A DNA stretch of 64,000 nucleotides from positions 186,001 through 250,000 of the forward strand of contig NZ_JAOQJT010000003.1 in assembly GCF_025567285.1 (NCBI RefSeq), given 5' to 3'. The translations under genes and the position numbers were made by a program. Positions 55,735-64,000 of the stretch are shown here, in pieces. Origin of the DNA: Coprococcus aceti (GTDB taxonomy: Bacteria > Bacillota > Clostridia > Lachnospirales > Lachnospiraceae). The notes beneath the pieces are model-generated. The model saw nothing but the letters and a program-made list of their open reading frames with translations, made no database searches and was not told the DNA's origin. Within the stretch, counting starts at the first letter, position 1. Each line of letters begins with the position of its first letter.

Positions 55735-56751
55735 ATGAAGAAAAGTGGACGTAATATAATAAAATCCATAGCATTTGCCCTGGTGGCCGTGATGATCATG
55801 GGAGTGCTGGGAGCTGCGTTTACTCCGAAGCGGAGCGATCCGGGAAGCGGAATAACCAACTCGAATGCAAGGGGCTTCTATGGAGAACCGAAGAATTCGA
55901 TAGACGTACTGGTGCTTGGAGACAGCAATGCCTACAGTGCATGTTCTCCGATGTATATATGGAACAAATATGGAATTCCAACATATGTGGCGGCTGAGGG
56001 ATTCCAGAATGTGACCGGGGCATCCAACCTTCTGGATGAAGTGCTCACATGTCAGAAGCCAAAGCTGGTGGTGTTTGATGTGAATATGCTTTGGACAGGC
56101 AAGACGACATTGAAAAAGGTTGAGAACAACCTGAAGAATCTGGCATATAAGTATCTGCCTCTTGCACAGTACCACAACAGGTGGAAGAGCATGAGTGTTT
56201 CGGACATGTTCGGTGCCAGGGACTACACATACAGATCAGCCTCAAGAGGACAGTATCTCAGCATGGAGGTCAAGCCGTTTTCAGGCCAGAGCAAGATGGT
56301 GGAAACCAAGGCTGTTGAGGACATACCGGAGGTATCAAAGATACTGCTCGATAAGCTGATAGACAAGTGTGAGAAGAATGGAATCAAGATCATGTTCATG
56401 GAGACTCCGACGGCGAAGTCATGGAATTATGCAAGACACAATGCCATGGTTAAGTATGCTAAAGCCAAGAATATTGAATTTGTCGATATGAATACGCTCA
56501 AGGGTGATTATGCGATTGACTGGAGCACCGACACGAGGGATGGCGGAAGACATCTCAACTGCAAGGGCGCAGAGAAGGTAAGCGCCTATCTTGGAAAATA
56601 TATTTCAGAGAATTATTCTTTTAAGGATAAGAGACATTCAGAAAAGTATGCGGACTGGAATAATGACTATCTGGATTATGTGAAGTATATGTCCGGAGAG
56701 ACTGTGTCGCTGGAGGCGCAGCAATCCGAGGAAACGGTATCCAACAACTAA
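55735..56751 (+). CDS. dltD: DltD-like SGNH hydrolase-fold protein
   Basis: 338 residues. One N-terminal membrane anchor (about 8-28) and an outside SGNH domain: VLVLGDSNAYSACSP (Ser block), FDVNMLW, and GGRHLNCKGAEK (His block). It should complete D-alanine transfer to teichoic acid. It is shorter and more divergent than bacillus DltD, so the assignment rests partly on its place after dltB. GAGGTG lies eight bases before ATG 55735. The Glu/Ser-rich end is followed by the operon terminator. Confidence 0.8.
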   Translation: MKKSGRNIIKSIAFALVAVMIMGVLGAAFTPKRSDPGSGITNSNARGFYGEPKNSIDVLVLGDSNAYSACSPMYIWNKYGIPTYVAAEGFQNVTGASNLLDEVLTCQKPKLVVFDVNMLWTGKTTLKKVENNLKNLAYKYLPLAQYHNRWKSMSVSDMFGARDYTYRSASRGQYLSMEVKPFSGQSKMVETKAVEDIPEVSKILLDKLIDKCEKNGIKIMFMETPTAKSWNYARHNAMVKYAKAKNIEFVDMNTLKGDYAIDWSTDTRDGGRHLNCKGAEKVSAYLGKYISENYSFKDKRHSEKYADWNNDYLDYVKYMSGETVSLEAQQSEETVSNN

Positions 56752-56765
56752 ATATAAAACACATA

Positions 56766-56810
56766 AGTGGACGGAGGATTGAATCCCCCGTCCACTTTAT
56801 TTTTTATTTT
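56766..56810 (+). terminator. Terminator of the dlt operon
   Basis: AGTGGACGG (56766-56774) pairs with CCGTCCACT (56788-56796), then TTATTTTTTATTTT. Confidence 0.85.
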
Positions 56811-56819
56811 ACTGTAACT

Positions 56820-57113
56820 TTGCATCTGGCAGATATATTGCCGGAAGTATATGTCTTTTTCTCAGTGCTGTTTGAAGGTGTGAAAGTTTATTTCTGCACG
56901 GCAAGGGACAAGGATTTTTACGCGCAGCTCATGCGTGATGGAAATGTTGCGGTGACGGGCATGAACAGAGAATATCAGATGATAAGGCTGAGCGGAAAGG
57001 CGCACAGGCTGGATGATCAGAAGCTGTGGATCGACAGGATATTTGCGGAGAATCCATCTATGAACAGTGTGTACCCGGATGACAGCAGATATGTGCTTGA
57101 GCCGTTCTATTGA
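56820..57113 (+). pseudogene. PPOX-family (pyridoxamine oxidase-like) protein, truncated
   Basis: Readable family sequence begins near 56868 (EGVKVYFCTARDKDFYAQL, IRLSGKAHRLDD, NPSMNSVYPDDSRYVLEPF) and ends in a stop at 57113. The first strand region that normally precedes it (the flavin-binding start) and the last 20-30 residues are lost. Flavoproteins of this group bind FMN or F420-like cofactors. It directly follows the dlt terminator with no ribosome site. Confidence 0.6.
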
Positions 57114-57594
57114 TACAGGATGAATACCCGACACAGGTAAATGATGAGAAAGGCATAGTAAACGCTGCAAACAGCGGTATGACCGGATGTTATGTGCCAT
57201 GCCACAATTGTATCGATAACTGTATCCGCGCTGTCCTGTCTGCGGAGGTTCTATGGACATGAACCTCCGCAAGGATGGTTATTTTGTTCAGGACAGTGCC
57301 TGGTATGAGGCAGAGCGGAATTTTAGTGAGTTTGTCACAAAGTCTATAGACAGTAAGCTTGTACTTCTTGAACTGGGGGTAGGTTTTAACACCCCAACAA
57401 TAATCCGCTTTCCTTTTGAGAAGCTGACACGAGAACACGATAACGTAACCCTTGTCAGGTTAAATCTCGATCAGGCTGTGATTCCAGAAAGTCTTGGAAA
57501 CAGAGCTATAGGGATAAATGCGGATATGGCGGAGAGTATAAGTGATATACTCAACGTTTCAGTATCGCATCCATATCCTGTTCAGGAGCAGTGA
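57114..57594 (+). pseudogene. Sir2-family protein remnant, frameshifted
   Basis: The frame to 57594 contains YPRCPVCGGSMDMNLR (from about 57220, a zinc CxxC), then LLELGVGFNTPTIIRFPFE and GINADMAESISDIL, the C-terminal half of a clostridial Sir2-type NAD-binding protein. Upstream another frame holds GIVNAANSGMTGCYVPCHNC. The NAD-binding N-terminal half is missing. It runs 44 bases into the 3' end of hcp. Confidence 0.55.
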
Positions 57595-59128
57595 TCGGGT
57601 TTAGCTTATAATTCTCCACCAGATATTTCACCACGGTCTCGGACATGAATGCCGGAAGTGTCGGTCCGATATACATGTTGCGCACGCCCAGCGACAGCAG
57701 GGTGAGGAGTATGCAGACAGCCTTCTGCTCATACCATGACAGGACAAGGGTGAGTGGGAGGTCGTTTATGCTGCAATTAAATGCATCAGCCAGAGCCAAA
57801 GCAACCTTGATGGCACTGTAGGAGTCATTGCACTGTCCCATGTCGAGTATTCTAGGAATCCCGTCAATTTCGCCGAGGTCGAGATCGTTGAAACGGTATT
57901 TGCCGCAGGCGAGGGTGAGGACAAGGGTGTCCATCGGAGTCTGCTTTACGAATTCGGTGTAATAGTTGCGTCCCGGATGTGCGCCGTCGCAGCCGCCAAC
58001 GAGGAAAATGTGTTTGATATGACCAGCCTTGATTGCATCTATGATCTTGCCAGCCTGTGACAGAACTGCGTTGTGGCCAAATCCGGTCGTCAGCATATGG
58101 CCGCCGTTTATGCCGCTCATGCTCCTGTCGTGTTCATAGCCGCCAAGCTTCTGTGCGTGCTTGATCAGAGGGGTAAAATCTTTCTTCCCTGCTCTTGTAC
58201 CTGAGATGTGAACCATGCCGTCATAACCCACGACTGATGTGGTGTAGATCCTGTCCTTGTAGCTCGGCCTTGGCGGCATGAGACAGTTGGTGGTAAAGAG
58301 CACCGGCGCGGGTATATTTTCGAATTCTGTCTGCTGGCTCTGCCATGCGGTTCCGAAATTGCCCGCCAGATTATGGTATTTGTTAAGCTCCGGATAGCCG
58401 TGCGCAGGCAGCATCTCGCAGTGGGTATATACATTTACTCCTGTCTTTTCAGTCTGCTCAAGGAGCTGTGACAGGTCGTTCAGGTCGTGACCGGAGACCA
58501 CGATAAATGGCCCTTTTTTGATGTCAACATTTACTCTCGTAGGCACAGGATTGCCAAATGATTCAGTGTTGGCTTTGTCCAGCAGCTCCATGCATTTGAA
58601 ATTGACCTGGCCCAATTCCATGATGAGTTCTATCCATTCGGTGACGCTGTGCTCCCTGTTAACCTCGCACAGTCCCTTGTAGAACCACTTCAGAACCTCA
58701 TTATCTGTGTAGCCGAGATTCATGGCGTGATGGGCGTATGCCGCCATACCCTTGAGTCCAAACAGCAGGGTGGAACGCAAGGACACTATATCCGTGTCAC
58801 CATCCCATAGGTCGATCACCTGTATCTTTTCAGCCTCAGGTCTGCTGATCTTGTTCTGCTCGTTTTTAACCCTTCCCATAAATTCTTTTATTGCATTGTC
58901 GTCAAAGTTTACATTTGTCAGGGTTGTGAAAAGACCGTCTATGATAAGTCTGTCGGCGACCGCGCTGTGTTTATTCTCATTTTTTGAGAGTTCTGCAAGT
59001 TTTATAAGCTCACACACAAGCTCGTCCTGTAGATTAGATGTGGATGGCTGCTTGCCGCACACTCCAGTATTGATACATGCGGATCCCCCCGCTGTCTGCT
59101 GACACTGAAAACAAAACATATTTGACAT
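57551..59128 (-). CDS. hcp: Hydroxylamine reductase (hybrid cluster protein)
   Basis: 525 residues. The N-terminal cysteine motif CFQCQQTAGG..CINTGVCG binds the 4Fe cluster, and later Cys/His/Glu residues (HCEMLPAHGYPELNKY, TTNCLMPP, VGGCDGA, LTLACGKYRF, MGQCNDSYSA) bind the hybrid cluster. It reduces hydroxylamine or nitric oxide and protects against nitrosative stress in anaerobes. AGGAGG lies ten bases before the start. It is transcribed alone. Confidence 0.95.
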   Translation of the reverse strand: MSNMFCFQCQQTAGGSACINTGVCGKQPSTSNLQDELVCELIKLAELSKNENKHSAVADRLIIDGLFTTLTNVNFDDNAIKEFMGRVKNEQNKISRPEAEKIQVIDLWDGDTDIVSLRSTLLFGLKGMAAYAHHAMNLGYTDNEVLKWFYKGLCEVNREHSVTEWIELIMELGQVNFKCMELLDKANTESFGNPVPTRVNVDIKKGPFIVVSGHDLNDLSQLLEQTEKTGVNVYTHCEMLPAHGYPELNKYHNLAGNFGTAWQSQQTEFENIPAPVLFTTNCLMPPRPSYKDRIYTTSVVGYDGMVHISGTRAGKKDFTPLIKHAQKLGGYEHDRSMSGINGGHMLTTGFGHNAVLSQAGKIIDAIKAGHIKHIFLVGGCDGAHPGRNYYTEFVKQTPMDTLVLTLACGKYRFNDLDLGEIDGIPRILDMGQCNDSYSAIKVALALADAFNCSINDLPLTLVLSWYEQKAVCILLTLLSLGVRNMYIGPTLPAFMSETVVKYLVENYKLNPITAPEQDMDAILKR

Positions 59129-59334
59129 GTACTGTATACCTCCTGAAATTATGAATCTATCTGAAAAAACTGGTGACTGCCTGGCAGTCTGTGGATTTTC
59201 TTCTAAATAGAGTATGGACAGTGAACAGGAGTTTTATACGCAAATTTGCTAAAGTATATCTGTGAAATAACATTTAGGGGGATAAAAAACTTTCGTTGCT
59301 CAGATAGAGGCGCCCTGAGAAAAATGGAGACAGA

Positions 59335-59371
59335 GGTGGGGACGGAGGTACCTGTCCCCTCCGTCCCCACC
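59335..59371. repeat. GC-rich REP-like palindrome
   Basis: A 14-bp perfect inverted repeat (59335-59348 with 59358-59371) made of G-runs and C-runs, unlike the AT-rich surroundings. No T-run follows. It looks like a dispersed extragenic palindrome. The remaining 59129-59510 shows no gene. Confidence 0.6.
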
Positions 59372-59535
59372 TTCATTTGATACTGCGGAGTCGCCGGTTA
59401 TATTGAGCAGATAAGTGCCGTCTTGCACGCATTTGACTGAAATTTTACATGGCGCTGATAGTGGGCAGATGTGAAAAAGTTTTATAGTAAATCAAATAAC
59501 AGTTGATCTGGACGGGGATAAAGGAGAAATCACGG

Positions 59536-60972
59536 ATGAAAAAGGAATACGGGGATAGACTGGCTCGCGCGCTTGAATTTGCAAATGAATCAGCCAAGTA
59601 TCATGTCAGGAACTATGCGGATGGGACGCTTATGCCCGGAGATGCATATGCCGATCTGCCGATAGATGAGAGAGACCGAATGTATCTTGGACCGGATGCT
59701 GGAGCGCCCAACATGTATTCCAGAATATACCGCAGCCAAAGAGAGAAAGAGATGCGGGAGCAGGGCATGACAAATGAGCAGATAAAGCTGAGATGGGAAG
59801 CACTTGATGCCATGTGGCGCCAGGAGATAGAGGAGAGGCTCTACGGGGAAGCCAGACAGAATGATCGGTCAGAGGATGTTATATCAAGATACGAGAATGG
59901 AGGCTTGCCCGGTGATTTTCAGAGAAGGAGCGATCAGGCGGATGCGAAGAGAAGGACAAAATGGCTCGGGATACGAATAGTGCTCATAACCGTAGTAGTG
60001 GTGATCATGGCGTTCACGATACTTAATGAGGCCGGGCTGATAGACGGTATAAGTATAACTGAGCAGATATTTGACAGGATAGAGCAGATATTTGGCGGTA
60101 TGGACAACATATCATCAGGCGGTGCGGGAGCTGGTGGCGGAACAGATTCAGAAAATCCCGGCGGACTGGTGATCGTATACGGAGTAGTTATCTTCCTTAT
60201 ATTCAGATGGGTGAGTAAGAGCAAAAAGAAAAAAGAGAATATTTCAGATTCCAGTGTGATTTACACGGAGCTGATCCCACAGATTATCAGGAGACGTTAT
60301 GGAGAGGGTAGCGTATACAGACATCAGGGTGGACTTCCTGATGAACAGATGAGAAGACTGAACTGCTTTGCTGGCAGACCATTTACACTGGATGGCAAGC
60401 CTTTGCTGGTTAACGGCCGCGACATGGTGGAGGGAACATACAAAGGTGTTCATTTCAGGTGCAGTTATGAATACATGGAGTACGAGTATTATCACGAGGA
60501 CAGTGATGGTGATAAAGAGAAAAAAATAGACAAATTATTTGGGGGGCTGGTTGTTGAGATACCATATAGAAAGGTTTCATCGGCTTTGCTGGGAGTCATG
60601 GGAAACTCTGAACTGGCGATGAAGAATATATTGAAGTGTGGTTCGGAGAGTGGCGCAGTGGGAAGAATAGAAAAGACAGAAAACGAGAACTTTAATCTGC
60701 TGTTCACTATAAAATGCAATGATGAGGAGAATATATTTTATATGCTTACCCCGTATGTTATGGAGAGGCTGGCGGCACTTTATCCAAAGGAGAAGGCGGC
60801 TCTCCATGTGACATTCGATGGGGACAGATTGTATATGTGTATAAGCAAGAGTGATAAATACATGGTATTTGACGAAGAGAAAAATATAAAGAGTATGAAT
60901 GATGTGGAAGCTTATCTGGACAAATACCTGCGCATGCTGCAGGAGACGCTGGATGCGGCTCTGTTACTATAG
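59536..60972 (+). CDS. DUF3137-type membrane protein
   Basis: 478 residues. A charged N-terminal region (1-140), a membrane helix (about 150-172), a Gly-rich loop, a second helix (about 210-228), then a soluble DUF3137-like domain (about 240-478: YKGVHFRCSYEYMEYEYYHED, GLVVEIPYRK). Such proteins often pair with LemA, as here. AAGGAGA lies nine bases before ATG 59536. Function of the pair is unknown; envelope stress or membrane remodelling is a common guess. Confidence 0.7.
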   Translation: MKKEYGDRLARALEFANESAKYHVRNYADGTLMPGDAYADLPIDERDRMYLGPDAGAPNMYSRIYRSQREKEMREQGMTNEQIKLRWEALDAMWRQEIEERLYGEARQNDRSEDVISRYENGGLPGDFQRRSDQADAKRRTKWLGIRIVLITVVVVIMAFTILNEAGLIDGISITEQIFDRIEQIFGGMDNISSGGAGAGGGTDSENPGGLVIVYGVVIFLIFRWVSKSKKKKENISDSSVIYTELIPQIIRRRYGEGSVYRHQGGLPDEQMRRLNCFAGRPFTLDGKPLLVNGRDMVEGTYKGVHFRCSYEYMEYEYYHEDSDGDKEKKIDKLFGGLVVEIPYRKVSSALLGVMGNSELAMKNILKCGSESGAVGRIEKTENENFNLLFTIKCNDEENIFYMLTPYVMERLAALYPKEKAALHVTFDGDRLYMCISKSDKYMVFDEEKNIKSMNDVEAYLDKYLRMLQETLDAALLL

Positions 60973-61016
60973 AAGAGAAATTGTGAAAATGAGCAAAAGT
61001 ACACGGAGGAAAATGT

Positions 61017-61577
61017 ATGTTTACAATATTATTTAGCAAAGGTGTGTTAGTATTTGGTGTGTTGGTGGTAATAGTTTTGATATTTTTAGCGTATGTGATA
61101 AAGACTGCAAATGCTCTGAAAGCAGCGGAAAATAAGGTAAGAGAGCTGGATTCGGATGTGGATATTGCTCTTGCAAAGAGATATGATCTGCTCACAAAAC
61201 AGTATGCGATTGTAAAGTCATATATGTCGTATGAGAGCGAGAATCTGATAACATCGATAAAGCTCAGGAAAGGAATGACACCTGATGAAAAGACAGGAGT
61301 GGAGACGCTTATGAAAAACGCTTCGGATCAGATAAATGCAGTAGTGGAGGCGTATCCGGAATTGACGGCGGGCAAGAATATAGAGGTCCTTCAGAACAGC
61401 TGCACAAATGCGGAGGAGCACATCCAGGCGGCAAGAAGACTGTACAATGCAGGTGTGACAAATTATAACAATCTGTGCAGTCAGTTCCCTTCATCGGTGG
61501 TTGCAGACATAACGGGTCACAATATGGTGGAGTATTTCAAGACTGATTCGGATAAGAGATCAGATGTGATATTCTGA
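61017..61577 (+). CDS. LemA-family protein
   Basis: 186 residues. One N-terminal membrane helix (about 5-27) and a helical bundle with the LemA pattern (NKVRELDSDVDIALAKRYDLL, EAYPELTAGKNIEVLQ, ARRLYNAGVTNYNNLCSQFP). It follows the DUF3137 protein by 44 bases with GGAGG ahead of the ATG. LemA proteins have one exposed N-terminal end and a cytoplasmic helical domain. Confidence 0.9.
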   Translation: MFTILFSKGVLVFGVLVVIVLIFLAYVIKTANALKAAENKVRELDSDVDIALAKRYDLLTKQYAIVKSYMSYESENLITSIKLRKGMTPDEKTGVETLMKNASDQINAVVEAYPELTAGKNIEVLQNSCTNAEEHIQAARRLYNAGVTNYNNLCSQFPSSVVADITGHNMVEYFKTDSDKRSDVIF

Positions 61578-61609
61578 CAGGAAATCAAGATATTTTTGCG
61601 CATAAAAAA

Positions 61610-61683
61610 TCGGTGCGACGGGATTCGAACCCACGACCTCTTCGTCCCGAACGAAGCGCTCTACCAAGCTGAGCCACGCACCG
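61610..61683 (-). tRNA. tRNA-Pro (CGG)
   Basis: On the - strand CGGTGCG pairs with CGCACCG. The anticodon stem CTTCG/CGAAG encloses TTCGGGA, giving anticodon CGG. The T-loop TTCGAAT is standard. CCA is not encoded; a T-run follows at 61603-61609. Confidence 0.95.
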
Positions 61684-61710
61684 ATAGTGTTATATCAACA
61701 CTGCCATAAT

Positions 61711-61739
61711 AGTATAAGAAGATTCTGAAAAAAATGCAA
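61711..61739 (-). promoter_or_regulatory. Promoter of tRNA-Pro
   Basis: On the - strand TTGCAT (61734-61739) and TATACT (61711-61716), 17 bases apart, 27 bases before the tRNA. A small inverted repeat AGTGTT/AACACT lies between promoter and tRNA. Confidence 0.65.
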
Positions 61740-61833
61740 GGAGTTTTCTAAATAAATTGTCAAGAAATTCACCCAGGAATATCCGAGAAACTTTTGTGAA
61801 ACTGATAATCAATCAATGACAGATAACTATCCG

Positions 61834-61879
61834 TTTATGGGGTGACCGTAGATACATTTATGGGGTGCCCATAGATACA
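61834..61879 (+). repeat. Two-copy 23-bp tandem repeat upstream of the GT4 gene
   Basis: 61834-61856 and 61857-61879 are head-to-tail copies with two differences (TTTATGGGGTG.CC..TAGATACA). They lie 145 bases before the glycosyltransferase start and may be operator sites. A possible TATAAG follows near 61916. Confidence 0.65.
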
Positions 61880-62023
61880 ATTTATATAATATTTAGATTT
61901 GTTACAACGAAAATTTATAAGTGTATGGCAGAGTAATAACCAGAAAGTAGTTGATATGAGGATAAGGTGCAGGTGGTGATGGACAGAATGAAAGCCGCCT
62001 GAAATAGAAGGAGACGATAGATC

Positions 62024-63196
62024 ATGAAGATACTTATTACTACGGACTGGTATGAACCTGTTATAAATGGAGTTGTGACATCGGTTGTAAATCTGTCAAA
62101 TGAACTTAAGAAAAGAGGACATGAGGTAAAGATACTTACACTCTCGAGAAATCACCACACATATATAGTTGGAGATGTGATATATGCGGCGTCAGTAGGT
62201 GCCGGAAAGATTTATCCGGGGGCGAGGCTTAAGATGCCTGTTATCAAGGCGGTCATAGACAAACTCATAGAATGGAAACCAGATGTCATACATTCCCAAT
62301 GCGAGTTCTCAACCTTCTTCATGGCGAAGAAGATAGCAGATGAGACAAATGCGCCGATAGTGCACACATACCACACGATATACGAGGATTACACTCATTA
62401 CTTTTCGCCAAATGCAGCGTGGGGACGCAAAGTTGTGCAGAAACTTACCAGGATGTTATCATCGAGGGTCGATGCCATGATAGCACCAAGCAGGAAGATA
62501 GAGGATGTGCTTGAAAAGTATGATGTGTTATGTCCTGTTGAGGTGATCCCCTCTGGAATCGACATGAATAAATTCGGAAAATATATTGGAACGGACAGCA
62601 GACACAGAATCAGAGAGCAGTACGGACTCAGTGATGACCAGACAGTTCTTCTCTATGTTGGCAGATTGGCGAAGGAGAAGAATATCCAGGAGATACTTAG
62701 ATGCCAGAAGAGAGTGCACGGGTATGGTACAATCCTCATGATAGTTGGAGACGGACCATATAGGGCGGAGGTAGAGGAACAGGTAAGAGCGCTTGGAATC
62801 TCAGAGAGTGTGATATTTACAGGCATGATCGAGCCTGATAAGGTGGCTGAGTATTATCAGGTTGGTGACTTCTTCGTAAGTGCATCCACGAGCGAGACTC
62901 AGGGGCTTACATATGTAGAAGCTCTGGCAGCGGGAGTGCCGCTTCTGTGCAGAGAGGATCCGTGCCTTGTAGATGTGGTTGATCCGGGAAAGAATGGCTG
63001 GAAATTTACTGATGAGGAAACATTTGAAACTGCGCTGGTGAAGTGGCTTGATATGAGTCCTGCTTTAAGGCATCAGCTCAGACGAAATGCAGTGCAGTCG
63101 GCAGATGAATTCTCCACATCGACATTTGCAGACAGAGTTGAGAAGCTTTATATGAATGTGTGCGAGCTGCAAGCACTGGTGCTGAGGGCTTGTTAG
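62024..63196 (+). CDS. GT4 glycosyltransferase, glycolipid-synthase type
   Basis: 390 residues, GT-B fold, no signal peptide. MKILITTDWYEPVINGVVTSV opens the protein, HTYHTIYEDYTHY lies near residue 115, VIPSGID near 180 and the donor-site ETQGLTYVEALAAG near 295. The best parallels are transferases that add glucose or galactose to diacylglycerol at the inner membrane face, so it may make membrane glycolipid or lipoteichoic-acid anchor. That is inference. GGAGA precedes the ATG. It is transcribed alone. Confidence 0.8.
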   Translation: MKILITTDWYEPVINGVVTSVVNLSNELKKRGHEVKILTLSRNHHTYIVGDVIYAASVGAGKIYPGARLKMPVIKAVIDKLIEWKPDVIHSQCEFSTFFMAKKIADETNAPIVHTYHTIYEDYTHYFSPNAAWGRKVVQKLTRMLSSRVDAMIAPSRKIEDVLEKYDVLCPVEVIPSGIDMNKFGKYIGTDSRHRIREQYGLSDDQTVLLYVGRLAKEKNIQEILRCQKRVHGYGTILMIVGDGPYRAEVEEQVRALGISESVIFTGMIEPDKVAEYYQVGDFFVSASTSETQGLTYVEALAAGVPLLCREDPCLVDVVDPGKNGWKFTDEETFETALVKWLDMSPALRHQLRRNAVQSADEFSTSTFADRVEKLYMNVCELQALVLRAC

Positions 63197-63300
63197 AAAT
63201 TTAATTTGTATGAATTCTCTAGTGGCTGTTGGGATAAGCAGGGAAAAGATACAAAATTATCTCCAAATAGATGAAAAAGCTCTAAAAAAGAAAAAATTTT

Positions 63301-63350
63301 AAAAAATTATCCGTAGGACACAGAATAATGTGTTTTATGGATAATTTTTT
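63301..63350. terminator. Bidirectional terminator after the GT4 gene
   Basis: AAAAAATTATCC (63301-63312) pairs with GGATAATTTTTT (63339-63350), with T-runs on both strands. Confidence 0.75.
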
Positions 63351-63481
63351 ATCTTTTAAGTGAAAACAATGTATATGAGATAAAATGTAGGTAATAAGCA
63401 AAGATGGCGAGATGGCCGGATGCATGAGTTACTATCTAGATGACAAAAAACTAAAAAAATATGCTTTATTTAAAAATACAG

Positions 63482-63521
63482 TTGACAATGCTATGATACT
63501 AGTGTACTATTCAACTAGTAC
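63482..63521 (+). promoter_or_regulatory. Promoter and likely autoregulatory operator of the GntR gene
   Basis: TTGACA (63482-63487) and TACTAT (63505-63510), 17 bases apart. An inverted repeat GTACTA-N6-TAGTAC (63504-63521) covers the -10 hexamer, as expected for a YtrA-type self-repressor. Confidence 0.7.
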
Positions 63522-63565
63522 AGCGGTATAGAAGAGCTAGACAACATACAAGGAGGAGGTGTGTG

Positions 63566-63922
63566 ATGGAATTTAAGACGAATATCCCCATATATCTTCA
63601 GGTCATAGAGGATATAAAGCAGAAGATCATAGCGGGCACACTGCCTTTGGGATCTAAGCTTCCGTCATCAAGAGAACTTGCCATAGAATACCAGATAAAT
63701 CCGAATACTGCAGCGAGGATTTACAGCGAGATGGAGTCTATGGGGTTGTCCTATACCAGACGTGGAATAGGAACATTTGTGACGGAGGATGACAGGGTCA
63801 TAGACGACCTGAAAAAGGAGAGAATAGAGGAAATCATACAGAGCTTTGACGAACAGCTCACTGGTATGGGATTTTCACAGAATGAGATCCTAGAGTTGCT
63901 AAAAGAACACTTTGGGAAGTAA
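63566..63922 (+). CDS. GntR-family regulator, YtrA subfamily
   Basis: 118 residues. A winged helix (10-75: PIYLQVIEDIKQKIIAG, LPSSRELA, NPNTAARIYSEME) is followed by a short two-helix dimer tail typical of YtrA regulators. These repress themselves and a neighbouring ABC transporter. AGGAGG lies before ATG 63566. A probable ABC ATPase gene begins 57 bases after its stop, at the window edge. Confidence 0.9.
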   Translation: MEFKTNIPIYLQVIEDIKQKIIAGTLPLGSKLPSSRELAIEYQINPNTAARIYSEMESMGLSYTRRGIGTFVTEDDRVIDDLKKERIEEIIQSFDEQLTGMGFSQNEILELLKEHFGK

Positions 63923-63979
63923 ATAAAAAGGAAAAAAGGAAAGAAACAAGAAGGAATAAAAAAGAAGGGAAATGATACA

Positions 63980-64000
63980 ATGTTAAAATGCGAACATCTT
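63980..64000 (+). CDS. Start of probable ABC transporter ATPase (partial)
   Basis: Seven codons (MLKCEHL) run off the edge. This start is typical of ABC ATPases, and YtrA-type regulators are usually followed by one. The ribosome site (AAGGGAA) is moderate. Confidence 0.5.

Noticed and set aside
1..64000. CRISPR array
   Set aside because: No set of regularly spaced short repeats with unique spacers was seen; the repeats present are two- or three-copy leaders or operators.

Overview
The window looks like chromosomal DNA of an anaerobic, low-to-mid GC Gram-positive gut bacterium of the Lachnospiraceae, perhaps Coprococcus-like. The family is inferred, not proven. The grounds are the paired glgC/glgD glycogen genes, the spoVG-glmU-pth-mfd order, the oxygen-independent nrdD/nrdG reductase, hybrid cluster protein, a dlt operon, GPH sugar symporters, and strong AGGAGG ribosome sites with heavy AGA/ATA codon use.

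Layout. 1-3.3 kb: the end of a secreted subtilisin-like protease and a HelD-type ATPase. 3.6-11 kb: one + strand cluster of a TetR regulator, an MGDG-synthase/MurG-like protein, an alpha/beta hydrolase, a GPH symporter broken by a one-base frameshift, and a GH36 alpha-galactosidase. A short repeated leader cassette sits between genes at two places in this cluster. 11-13.3 kb: a Fur-family regulator and, convergent to it, an asparaginase-like protein with a long acidic tail. 13.5-22.9 kb: glgC-glgD-spoVG, then glmU(N-terminal half)-pth-mfd-prsA-like-dut. 23-26 kb: nrdG and nrdD on the - strand, with NrdR-like boxes exactly on the nrdD promoter. 26-33 kb: two tandem trigger-factor-like lipoproteins and two tandem secreted Fn3-like proteins. 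33.4-36.1 kb: tRNA-Leu, greA and a lysS with a C-terminal tRNA-binding domain.

From about 36.1 to 49.1 kb the DNA changes character. It holds AraC regulators, a GH113 glycosidase, an ABC exporter, lacZ, a GPH symporter with a nonsense codon, an XRE membrane regulator, and remnants of LOG, MATE and relaxase genes. This block is flanked by a perfect 164-bp direct repeat of the 3' part of lysS. The right copy abuts the truncated relaxase. It looks like an integrated and decaying mobile element that carries sugar-use cargo.

From 49.3 to 52 kb are gene remnants (two diguanylate cyclases that appear to have lost their GGDEF core) and small unknown genes. From 52 to 56.8 kb is a dlt operon in the order A-C-B-D, preceded by a promoter with CTTAAAG repeats and a 21-codon leader ORF coupled to dltA. 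Next come PPOX and Sir2 remnants, hcp, a DUF3137/LemA membrane pair, tRNA-Pro, a GT4 glycosyltransferase, and a YtrA-type GntR regulator followed by the first codons of a probable ABC ATPase.

The main themes are cell-envelope work (D-alanylation, glycolipid-type transferases, exported foldases, Fn3 surface proteins) and galactoside/mannoside use. There is also visible gene decay, which includes both GPH symporters. The most unusual signals are the lysS repeat around the island, the repeated mini-cistron leaders, the paired NrdR boxes, and two previously unlisted short ORFs with good context (46428-46505 and 52151-52216).
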